The notes under the pieces are model-generated. The model worked only from the letters and a program-made list of their open reading frames with translations. It did no database searches and was not told the origin of the DNA. This document shows, piece by piece, positions 50,201-63,300 of a DNA stretch of 64,000 bases (the stretch's first letter is position 1; every line of letters begins with the position of its first letter). Made by a program: the position numbers and the translations under genes. This stretch comes from Nematostella vectensis (lineage: Eukaryota > Cnidaria > Anthozoa > Actiniaria > Edwardsiidae), in the NCBI RefSeq assembly GCF_932526225.1, contig NC_064036.1:19678953-19742952 (forward strand). Reading direction: 5' to 3'.

Positions 50201-52690
50201 TTTTGTCTAGAGACCATTTTACCACCATTGTGTGAAAAGAACATTTTACCACCATTACGTCTAGAGACCATTTTACCACCATTATGTCTAGAGACCATTT
50301 TACCACCATTATGTCCAGAGACCATTTTACCACCATTATGTCTAGAGACCATTTTACCACCATTGTGTCTAGAGACCATTGACCACCATTGTGTCTAGAG
50401 ACCATTTTACCACCATTGTGTAAAAAGACCATTTTACCACCATTATGTCTAGAGACCATTTTAACACCATTATGTCTAGAGACCATTTTACCACCATTGT
50501 GTGAAAAGACCATTTTACCACCATTATGTCTAGAGACCATTTTACCACCATTGTGTGAAAAGACCATTTTACCACTATTATGTCTAGAGACCATTTTACC
50601 ACCATTGTGTGAAAAGACCATTTTACCACCATTATGTCTAGAGACCATTTTACCACCATTATGTCTAAAGACCATTTTACCACCATTGTGTGAAAAGACC
50701 ATTTTACCACCATTGTGTGAAAAGACCATTTTACCACCATTATGTCTAGAGACCATTTTACCACCATTGTGTGAAAAGACCATTTTACCACCATTACGTC
50801 TAGAGACCATTTTACCACCATTATGTCTAGAGACCATTTTACCACCATTATCTCCAGAGACCATTTTACCACTATTATGTCTAGAGACCATTTTACCACC
50901 ATTGTGTCTAGAGACCATTGACCACCATTGTGTCTAGAGACCATTTTACCACCATTGTGTGAAAAGATCATTTTACCACCATTATGTCTAGAGACCATTT
51001 TACCACCATTATGTCTAGAGACCATTTTACCACCATTGTGTCTAGAGACCATTGACCACCATTGTGTCTAGAGACCATTTTACCACCATTGTGTAAAAAG
51101 ACCATTTTACCACCATTATGTCTAGAGACCATTTTACAACCATTATGTCTAGAGACCATTTTACCACCATTGTGTGAAAAGACCATTTTACCACCATTAT
51201 GCCTAGAGACCATTTTACCACCATTGTGTGAAAAGACCATTTTACCACCATTATGTCTAGAGACCATTTTACCACCATTGTGTGAAAAGACCATTTTATC
51301 ACCATTATGTCTAGAGACCATTTTACCACCATTATGTCTAAAGACCATTTTACCACCATTGTGTGAAAAGACCATTTTACCACCATTATGTCTAGAGACC
51401 ATTTTACCACCATTGTGTGAAAAGACCATTTTACCACCATTATGCATAGAGACCATTTACCACTAGAGACCATTTTACAACCATTGTGTCTAGAGACCAT
51501 TTTACCACCATTATGTCTAGAGACCATTTTACCACCATTATGTCTAGAGACCATTTTACCACCATTATGTCTAGAGACCATTTTACCACCATTATGTCTA
51601 GAGACCATTTTACCACCATTACGTCTAGAGACCATTTTACAACCATTGTGTCTAAAGACCATTTACCACCATTATGTCTAGAGACCATTTTACCACCATT
51701 ATGTCTAGAGACCATTTTACCACCATTGTGTGAAAATACCATTTTACCACAATTATGCATAGAGACCATTTTACCACCATTGTGTATAGAGAACATTTTA
51801 CCACCATTATGTCTAGAGACCATTTTACCACCATTATGTCTAGAGACCATTTTACCACCATTATGCATAGAGACCATTGACCAACACTTTGTCTAGAGAC
51901 CATTTTACCACCATTGTGTGAAAAGAACATTTTACCACCATTACGTCTAGAGACCATTTTACCACCATTATGTCTAGAGACCATTTTACCACCATTATGT
52001 CCAGAGACCATTTTACCACCATTATGTCTAGAGACCATTTTACCACCATTGTGTCTAGAGACCATTGACCACCATTGTGTCTAGAGACCATTTTACCACC
52101 ATTGTGTAAAAAGACCATTTTACCACTATTATGTCTAGAGACCATTTTACCACCATTATGTCTAGAGACCATTTTACCACCATTGTGTGAAAAGACCATT
52201 TTACCACCATTATGTCTAGAGACCATTTTACCACCATTGTGTGAAAAGACCATTTTACCACCATTATGCATAGAGACCATTTTACCACCATTATGCCTAG
52301 AGACCATTTTACAACCATTGTGTATAGAAACCATTTTACAACCATTATGTCTAGAGACCATTTTACCACCATTGTGTGAAAAGACCATTTTACCACCATT
52401 ATGTCTAGTGACCATTTTACCACCATTGTATGAAAAGACCATTTTACCACCATTATGCATAGGGACCATTTTACCACCATTATGTCTAAAGACCATTTTA
52501 CAACCATTGTGTCTAGAGACCATTTTACCACCATTGTGTGAAAAGACCATTTTACCACCATTATGCATAGAGACCATTTTACCACCATTATGTCTAAAGA
52601 CCATTTTACCACCATTATGTCTAGAGACCATTTTACAACCATTGTGTCTAGAGACCATTTTACCACCATTATGTCTAGAGACCATTTACC
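40200..52690. repeat. Triplicated higher-order unit of about 4.4 kb, middle copy shortened
   Basis: Copies begin near 40200, 44622 and 48533. The offsets are 4,422 bp (copy 1 to 2) and 3,911 bp (copy 2 to 3), with 8,333 bp between copies 1 and 3. The 511-bp difference is explained by a deletion in copy 2 near 46157, joining sequence equivalent to 41735 and 42246 of copy 1. That is 19 monomers if two are 26 bp. Copy 3 diverges near 52690 before completing the unit. Confidence 0.85.
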
Positions 52691-55600
52691 ACAATTATGT
52701 CTAAAGACCATTTTACCACCATTATGTCTAGAGACCATTTACCACCATTATGTCTAGAGACCATTACCACCATTATGTCTAGAGACCATTTACCACCATT
52801 ATGTCTAGAGACTATTTACCACCATTATGTCTAGAGACCATTTACCACCATTGTGTCTAGAGACCATTTTACCACCATTATGTCTAGAGACCATTTTACC
52901 ACCATTGTGTGAAAAGACCATTTTACCACCATTATGTCTAGAGACCATTTTACAACCATTATGTCTAGAGACCATTTTACCACCATTATGTCTAGAGACC
53001 ATTTACCACCATTGTGTGAAAAGACCATTTTACCACCATTATGTCTAGAGACCATTTTACCACCATTGTGTGAAAAGACCATTTTACCACTATTATGTCT
53101 AGAGAACATTTTACCACCATTGTGTGAAAAGACCATTTTACCACCATTATGTCTAGAGACCATTTTACCACCATTATGTCTAAAGACCATTTTACCACCA
53201 TTGTGTGAAAAGACCATTTTACCACCATTGTGTGAAAAGACCATTTTACCACCATTATGCATAGAGACCATTTACCACTAGAGACCATTTTACAACCATT
53301 GTGTCTAGAGACCATTTTACCACCATTATGTCTAGAGACCATTTTACCACCATTATGTCTAGAGACCATTTTACCACCATTATGTCTAGAGACCATTTTA
53401 CCACCATTGTGTGAAAAGACCATTTTACCACCATTATGTCTAGAGACCATTTTACAACCATTGTGTCTAAAGACCATTTACCACCATTATGTCTAGAGAC
53501 CATTTTACCACCATTATGTCTAGAGACCATTTTACCACCATTGTGTGAAAATACCATTTTACCACCATTATGCATAGAGACCATTTTACCACCATTGTGT
53601 ATAGAGACCATTTTACCACCATTATGTCTAGAGACCATTTTACCACCATTATGTCTAGAGACCATTTTACCACCATTATGCATAGAGACCATTGACCAAC
53701 ATTGTGTCTAGAGACCATTTTACCACCATTGTGTGAAAAGAACATTTTACCACCATTACGTCTAGAGACCATTTTACCACCATTATGTCTAGAGACCATT
53801 TTACCACCATTATGTCCAGAGACCATTTTACCACCATTATGTCTAGAGACCATTTTACCACCATTGTGTCTAGAGACCATTGACCACCATTGTGTCTAGA
53901 GACCATTTTACCACCATTGTGTGAAAAGATCATTTTACCACCATTATGTCTAGAGACCATTTTACCTCCATTATGTCTAGAGACCATTTTACCACCATTG
54001 TGTGAAAATACCATTTTACCACCATTATGCATAGAGACCATTTTACCACCATTGTGTGAAAAGACCATTTTACCACCATTATGTCTAGAGACCATTTTAC
54101 CACCATTGTGTGAAAAGACCATTTTACCACCATTATGTCTAGAGACCATTTTATAACCATTATGTCTAAAGACCATTTTACCACCATTGTGTGAAAAGAC
54201 CATTTTACCACCATTATGTCTAGAGACCATTTTACCACCATTGTGTGAAAAGACCATTTTACCACCATTATGCATAGAGACCATTTACCACTAGAGACCA
54301 TTTTACAACCATTGTGTCTAGAGACCATTTTACCACCATTATGTCTAGAGACCATTTTACCACCATTATGTCTAGAGACCATTTTACCACCATTATGTCT
54401 AGAGACCATTTTACAACCATTATGTCTAGAGACCATTTTACCACCATTACGTCTAGAGACCATTTTACAACCATTGTGTCTAAAGACCATTTACCACCAT
54501 TATGTCTAGAGACCATTTTACCACCATTGTGTGAAAATACCATTTTACCACCATTATGCATAGAGACCATTTTACCACCATTGTGTATAGAGACCATTTT
54601 ACCTCATTATGTCTAGAGACCATTTCACCACCATTATGTCTAGAGACCATTTTACCACCATTATGCATAGAGACCATTGACCAACATTGTGTCTAGAGAC
54701 CATTTTACCACCATTGTGTGAAAAGAACATTTTACCACCATTACGTCTAGAGACCATTTTACCACCATTATGTCTAGAGACCATTTTACCACCATTATGT
54801 CCAGAGACCATTTTACCACCATTATGTCTAGAGACCATTTTACCACCATTGTGTCTAGAGACCAATGACCACCATTGTGTCTAGAGACCATTTTACCACC
54901 ATTGTGTGAAAAGATCATTTCACCACCATTATGTCTAGAGACCATTTTACCACCATTATGTCTAGAGACCATTTTACCACCATTGTGTGAAAAGACCATT
55001 TTACCACCATTATGTCTAGTGACCATTTTACCACCATTATGTCTAGTGCCCATTTTACCACCATTGTGTGAAAAGACCATTTTACCACCATTATGCATAG
55101 AGACCATTTTACCACCATTATGCCTAGAGACCATTTTACAACCATAGTGTCTAGAGACCATTTTTCAACCATTATGTCTAGAGACCATTTTACCACCATT
55201 GTGTGAAAAGACCATTTTACCACCATTATGTCTAGTGACCATTTTACCACCATTGTGTGAAAAGACCATTTTATCACCATTATGCATAGGGACCATTTTA
55301 CCACCATTATGTCTAGAGACCATTTTACAACCATTGTGTCTAGAGACCATTTTACCACCATTGTGTGAAAAGACCATTTTACCACCATTATGCATAGAGA
55401 CCATTTTACCACCATTATGTCTAAAGACCATTTTTACCACCATTATGTCTGGAGACCATTTTACAACCATTGTGTCTAGAGACCATTTTATCACCATTAT
55501 GTCTAGAGACCATTTACCACCATTATGTTTAAAGACCATTTTACCACCATTATGTCTAGAGACCATTTACCACCATTATGTCTAGAGATCATTACCACCA

Positions 55601-57576
55601 TTATGTCTAAAGACCATTTACCACCATTATGTCTAGAGACCATTTACCACCATTATGTCTAGAGACCATTTACCACCATTGTGTCTAGAGACCATTTTAC
55701 CACCATTATGTCTAGAGACCATTTTACCACCATTATGTCTAGAGACCATTTTACCACCATTGTGTGAAAAGACCATTTTACCACCATTATGTCTAGAGAC
55801 CATTTTACCACCATTATGTCTAGAGACCATTTTACCACCATTATGTCTAGAGACAATTTACCACCATTGTGTGAAAAGACCATTTTACCACCATTATGTC
55901 TAGAGACCATTTACCACCATTATGTCTAGGGACCATTTTACCACCATTGTGTGAAAAGACCATTTTACCACCAATATGTCTAGAGACCATTTACCACCAT
56001 TGTGTGAAAAGACCATTTTACCACCATTATGTCTTGAGACCGTTTACCACCATTATGTCTAGAGACCATTTACCACCATTATGTCTAGAGACCATTTTAC
56101 CACCATTGTGTGAAAAGACCATTTTACCACCATTATGCATAGAGACCATTTTACCACCATTGTGTATAGAGACCATTTTACCACCATTATGTCTAGAGAC
56201 CATTTTACCACCATTATGTCTAGAGACCATTTTACCACCATTGTGTCTAGAGACCATTTTACCACCATTATGTATAGAGACCATTTTACCACCATTATGT
56301 CTAGAGACCATTTTACCACCATTATGTCTAGAGACCATTTTACCACCATTGTGTCTAGAGACCATTTTACCACCATTATGTCTAAAGACCATTTACCACC
56401 ATTGTGTCTAGAGACCATTTTACCACCATTAAGTCTAGAGACCAATTTACCACCATTGTGTGAAAAGACCATTTTACCACCATTATGTCTAGAGACCATT
56501 TTACCACCATTATGTCTAGAGACCATTTACCACCATTGTGTGAAAAGTCCATTTTACCACCATTATGTCTAGAGACCATTTACCACCATTATGTCTAGAG
56601 ACTATTTACCACCATTGTGTCTAGAGACCATTTTACCACCATTATGTCTAGAGACCATTTTACCACCATTGTGTGAAAAGACCATTTTACCACCATTATG
56701 TCTAGAGACCATTTTACCACCATTATGTCTAGAGACCATTTTACCACTATTATGTCTAGAGACCATTTACCACCATTGTGTGAAAAGACCATTTTACCAC
56801 CATTATGTCTGGAGACCATTTTACCACCATTGTGTCTAGAGACCATTTTACCACCATTATGTCTAGAGACCATTTACCACCATTGTGTCTAGAGACCATT
56901 TTACCACCATTATGTCTAGAGACCATTTTACGACCATTGTGTGAAAAGACCATTTTACCACCATTATGTCTAGAGACCATTTTACCACCATTATGTCTAG
57001 AGACCATTTTACCACCATTATGTCTAGAGACCATTTACCACCATTGTGTGAAAAGACCATTTTACCACCATTATGTCTAGAGACCATTTACCACCATTAT
57101 GTCTAGAGACTATTTACCACCATTGTGTCTAGAGACCATTTTACCACCATTATGTCTAGAGACCATTTTACCACCATTGTGTGAAAAACCATTTTACCAC
57201 CATTATGTCTAGAGACAATTTTACCACCATTATGTCTAGAGACCATTTACCACTATTGTGTGAAAAGACCATTTTACCACCATTATGTCTAGAGACCATT
57301 TACCACCATTATGTCTAGAGACTATTTACCACCATTATGTCTAGAGATTATTTACCACCATTATGTCTAGAGACCATTTTACCACCATTGTGTGAAAAGA
57401 CCATTTTACCACTATTATGCATAGAGACCATTTTACCACCATTGTGTATAGAGACCATTTTACCACCATTATGTCTAGAGACCATTTTACCACCATTATG
57501 TCTAGAGACCATTTTACCACCATTGTGTCTAGAGACCATTTTACCACCATTATGTCTAGTGACCATTTTACCACCA

Positions 57577-57585
57577 TTTTTTTTT
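57577..57585. repeat. Unique poly-T interruption in one monomer
   Basis: Nine T residues replace part of the variable segment (CACCATTTTTTTTTAGTGACC). I see no second copy in the window, so it probably arose after the neighbouring duplications. Confidence 0.85.
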
Positions 57586-59346
57586 AGTGACCATTTTACC
57601 ACCATTGTGTCTAGAGACCATTTTACCACCATTATGTCTAGTGACCATTTTACCACCATTATGTCTAGAGACCATTTTACCACCATTATGTCTAGAGACC
57701 ATTTTACCACCATTGTGTCTAGAGACCATTTTACCACCATTATGTCTAGAGACCATTTTACCACCATTATGTCTAAAGACCATTTTACCACCATTATGTC
57801 TAGAGACCATTTACCACCATTATGTCTAGAGACCATTTACCACCATTGTGTCTAGAGACCATTTTACCACCATTATGTCTAGAGACCATTTTACCACCAT
57901 TATGTCTAGAGACCATTTTACCACCATTGTGTGAAAAGACCATTTTACCACCATTATGTATAGAGACCATTTTACCACCGTTAGTCTAGAGACCATTTTA
58001 CCACCATTATGTCTAGAGACCATTTACCACCATTGTGTGAAAAGACCATTTTACCACCATTATGTCTAGAGACCATTTACCACCATTGTGTGAAAAGACC
58101 ATTTTACCACCATTATGTCTAGAGACCATTTTACCACCATTATGTCTAGAGACCATTTTACCACCATTGTGTGAAAAGACAATTTTACCACCATTATGTC
58201 TAGAGACCATTTTACCACCATTATGTCTAGAGACCATTTTACCACCATTGTGTCTAGAGACCATTTTACCACCATTATGTCTAGAGACCATTTACCACCA
58301 TTGTGTCTAGAGACCATTTTACCACCATTATGTCTAGAGACCATTTTACCACCATTGTGTGAAAAGACCATTTTACCACTATTATGTCTAGAGACCATTT
58401 TACCACCATTATGTCTAGAGACCATTTACCACCATTGTGTGAAAGGACCATTTTACCACCATTATGTCTAGAGACCATTTACCACCATTATGTCTAGAGA
58501 CTATTTACAACCATTGTGTCTAGAGACCATTTTACCACCATTATGTCTAGAGACCATTTTACCACCATTATGTCTAGAGACCATTTTACCACCACTATGT
58601 CTAGAGACCATTTACCACCATTGTGTGAGACCATTTTACCACCATTATGTCTAGAGACCATTTTACCACCATTGTGTGAAAAGACCATTTTACCAAAATT
58701 ATGTCTAGAGACCATTTCACCACCATTATGTCTAGAGACCATTTACCACCATTGTGTGAAAAGGCCATTTTACCACCATTATGTCTAGAGACCATTTTAC
58801 CACCATTGTGTCTAGAGACCATTTTACCACAATTATGTCTAGAGACCATTTACCACCATTGTGTGAAAAGACCATTTTACCACCATTATGTCTAGAGACC
58901 ATTTTACCACCATTGTGTGAAAAGACAATTTTACCACCATTATGTCTAAAGACCATTTTACCACCATTATGTCTAGAGACCATTTTACCACCATTATGTC
59001 TAGAGACAATTTACCACCATTGTGTGAAAAGACCATTTTACCACCATTATGTCTAGAGACCATTTTACCACCATTATGTCTAGAGACTATTTACCACCAT
59101 TGTGTCTAGAGACCATTTTACCACCATTATGTCTAGAGACCATTTTACCACCATTGTGTGAAAAGACCATTTTACCACCATTGTGTGAAAAGACCATTTT
59201 ACCACCATTATCTCTAGAGACCATTTTACCACCATTATGTCTAGAGACCATTTTACCACCATTATGTATAGAGACCATTTACCACCATTGTGTGAAAAGA
59301 CCATTTTACCAGCATTATGTCTAGAGACCATTTACAACCATTATGT

Positions 59347-60354
59347 CTAGAGACTATTTACCACCATTATGTCTAGAGACCATTTACCACCATTATGTCT
59401 AGAGACCATTTTACCACCATTGTGTGAAAAGACCATTTTACCACCATTATGCATAGAGACCATTTTACCGCCATTGTGTATAGAGACCATTTTACCACCA
59501 CTATGCATAGAGACCATTTTACCACCATTGTGTCTAGAGACCATTTTACCACCATTGTGTCTAGAAACCATTTTACCACCATTATGTCTAGTGACCATTT
59601 TACCACCATTATGTCTAGAGACCATTTTACCACCATTATGTGTAGTGACCATTTTACCACCATTATGTCTAGAGACCATTTTACCACCATTATGTCTAGA
59701 GACCATTTTACCACCATTATGCATAGAGACCATTTTACCACCATTATGTCTAGAGACCATTATACCACCATTACGTCTAGAGACCATTTTACCACCATTA
59801 TGTCTAGAAACCATTTTACCCCCCTTATGTCTAGAGACCATTTTACCACCATTATGTCTAGAGACCATTTTACCACTATTGTGTGAAAAGACCATTTTAC
59901 CACCATTATGCATAGAGACCATTTTACCACCATTGTGTGAAAACACCATTTTACCACCATTATGCATAGAGATTATTTTACCACCATTGTGTCTAGAGAC
60001 CATTTTACCACCATTATGTCTAGAGACCATTTTACCACCATCGTGTCTAGAGACCATTTTACCACCATTATGTCTAGAGACCATTTTACCACAATTATGT
60101 CTAGTGACCATTTTACCACCATTATGTCTAGAGACAATTTTACCACCATTATGTCTAGAGACCATTTTACCACCATTATGCATAGAGACCATTTTACCAC
60201 CATTATGTCTAGAGACCATTTTACCACCATTATGTCTAGAGACCATTTTACCACCATTTTGTCTAGAGACCATTTTACCACCATTATGTCTAGAGACCAT
60301 TTTACCACCGTTATGTCTAAAGACCATTTTACCACCATTGTGTCTAGAGACCAT
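59347..60354. repeat. Longest regular 27-bp run in the right-hand domain
   Basis: About 37 consecutive monomers keep the 27-bp period, leaving 335 codons open on the minus strand and 329 on the plus strand (59369-60358). The variant mix differs from other domains, with many ATGCATAGA and ATGTCTAGT members plus singletons such as ATGTGTAGT. It lacks the truncated-monomer landmark. Confidence 0.8.
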
Positions 60355-63300
60355 TTAGCACCATTATGTATAGAGACCGTTTTACCACCATTATGTCTAG
60401 AGACCATTTACCACCATTATGTCTAGAGACCATTTACCACCATTATGTCTAGAGACCATTTTACCACCATTGTGTGAAAAGACCATTTTACCACCATTAT
60501 GCATAGAGACCATTTTACCACCATTGTGTATAGAGACCATTTTACCACCATTATGTCTAGAGACCATTTTACCACCATTATGTCTAGAGACCATTTTACC
60601 ACCATTGTGTCTAGAGACCATTTTACCACCATTATGTATAGAGACCATTTTACCACCATTATGTCTAGAGACCATTTACCACCATTATGTCTAGAGACCA
60701 TTTAACACCATTGTGTCTAGAGACCATTTTACCACCATTATGTCTAGAGACCATTTTACCACCATTATGTCTAGAGACCATTTTACCACCATTGTGTGAA
60801 AAGACCATTTTACCACCATTATGTCTAGAGACCATTTTACCACCATTAGTCTAGAGACCATTTTACCACCATTATGTCTAGAGACCATTTACCACCATTG
60901 TGTGAAAAGACCATTTTACCACCATTATGTCTAGAGACCATTTATCACCATTATGTCTAGAGACCATTTAACACCATTATGTCTAGAGACCATTTTACCA
61001 CCATTGTGTGAAAAGACCATTTTACCACCATTATGCATAGAGACCATTTTACCACCATTGTGTATAGAGACCATTTTACCACCATTATGTCTAGAGACCA
61101 TTTTACCACCATTATGTCTAGAGACCATTTTACCACCATTGTGTCTAGAGACCATTTTACCACCATTATGTCTAGAGACCATTTACCACCATTGTGTCTA
61201 GAGACCATTTTACCACCATTATGTCTAGAGACCATTTACCACTATTGTGTCTAGAGACCATTTTACCACCATTATGTCTAGAGACCATTTTACCACCATT
61301 AGGTCTAGAGACCATTTTACCACCATTGTGTGAAAAGACCATTTTACCACCATTATGTCTAGAGACCATTTACCACCATTGTGTGAAAATACCATTTTAC
61401 CACCATTATGTCTAGAGACCATTTACCACCATTATGTCTAGAGACCATTTTACCACCATTATGTCTAGAGACCATTTTACCACCATTGTGTGAAAAGACC
61501 ATTTTACCACCATTATGCATAGAGACCATTTTACCACCATTGTGTATAGAGACCATTTTACCACCATTATGTCTAGAGACCATTTTACCACCATTATGTC
61601 TAGAGACCATTTTACCACCATTGTGTCTAGAGACCATTTTACCACCATTATGCCTAGAGACCATTTTACCACCATTGTGTGAAAAGACCATTTTACCACC
61701 ATTATGTCTAGAGACCATTTTACCACCATTGTGTGAAAAGACCATTTTACCACCATTATGTCTAGAGACCATTTACCACCATTGTGTCTAGAGACCATTT
61801 TACCACCATTATGTCTAGAGAACATTTTACCACCATTATGTCTAGAGACCATTTTACCACCATTGTGTGAAAAGACCATTTTACCACCATTATGTCTAGA
61901 GACCATTTACCACCATTGTGTAAAAATACCATTTTACCACCATTATGTCTAGAGACCATTTACCACCATTATGTCTAGAGACCATTTAACACCATTATGT
62001 CTAGAGACCATTTTACCACCATTGTGTGAAAAAACCATTTTACCACCATTATGCATAGAGACCATTTTACCACCATTGTGTATAGAGACCATTTTACCAC
62101 CATTATGTCTAGAGACCATTTTACCACCATTATGTCTAGAGACCATTTTACCACCATTGTGTCTAGAGACCATTTTACCACCATTATGTCTAGAGACCAT
62201 TTACCACCATTGTGTCTAGAGACCATTTTACCACCATTATGTCTAGAGACCATTTTACCACCATTGTGTGAAAAGACCATTTTACCACCATTATGTCTAG
62301 AGACCATTTTACCACCATTATGTCTAGAGACCATTTTACCACCATTATGTCTAGAGACCATTTACCACCATTGTGTGAAAAGACCATTTTACCACCATTA
62401 TGTCTAGAGACCATTTTACCACCATTGTGTGAAAAGACCATTTTACCACTATTATGTCTAGAGACCATTTTACCACCATTGTTTGCAAAGACCATTTTAC
62501 CACCATTATGCATAGAGACCATTTTACCACCATTGTGTATAGAGACCATTTTACCACCATTATGTCTAGAGACCATTTTACCACCATTATGTCTAGAGAC
62601 CATTTTACCACCATTGTGTCTAGAGACCATTTTACCACCATTATGTCTAGTGACCATTTTACCACCATTATGTCTAGTGACCATTTTACCACCATTGTGT
62701 CTAGAGACCATTTTACCACCATTATGTCTAGTGACCATTTTACCACCATTATGTCTAGTGACCATTTTACCACCATTATGTCTAGAGACCATTTTACCAC
62801 CATTATGTCTAGAGACCATTTTACCACCATTATGTCTAGAGACCATTTTACCACCATTATGTCTAGAGACCATTTTACCACCATTATGTCTAAAGACCAT
62901 TTTACCACCATTATGTCTAGAGACCATTTACCACCATAATGTCTAGAGACCATTTACCACCATTGTGTCTAGAGACCATTTTACCACCATTATGTCTAGA
63001 GACCATTTTACCACCATTATGTCTAGAGACTATTTTACCACCATTGTGTGAAAAGACCATTTTACCACCATTATGTATAGAGAACATTTTACCACCGTTA
63101 GCCTAGAGACCATTTTACCACCATTATGTCTAGAGACCATTTACCACCATTGTGTGAAAAGACCATTTTACCACCATTATGTCTAGAGACCATTTACCAC
63201 CATTGTGTGAAAAGACCATTTTACCACCATTATGTCTAGAGACCATTTTACCACCATTATGTCTAGAGACCATTTTACCACCATTGTGTGAAAAGACAAT

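Larger units (their letters stand above)
9741..54300. repeat. Recurring truncated monomer (CATTTACCACTAGAGACC), a higher-order landmark
   Basis: A shortened monomer in which CATTTACCAC runs straight into TAGAGACC follows an ATGCATAGA monomer and precedes a core with ACAACC. I count 22 sites, near 9745, 12000, 14730, 15855, 18455, 20248, 21832, 23620, 25405, 26305, 27260, 28870, 30680, 33040, 41410, 43120, 45832, 47040, 49745, 51460, 53277 and 54290. The 23620 copy reads CACAAGAGACC, and three copies read TAGAAACC. It is absent from about 33.1-41.4 kb and after 54.3 kb, so it separates two kinds of array domain. Confidence 0.85.
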
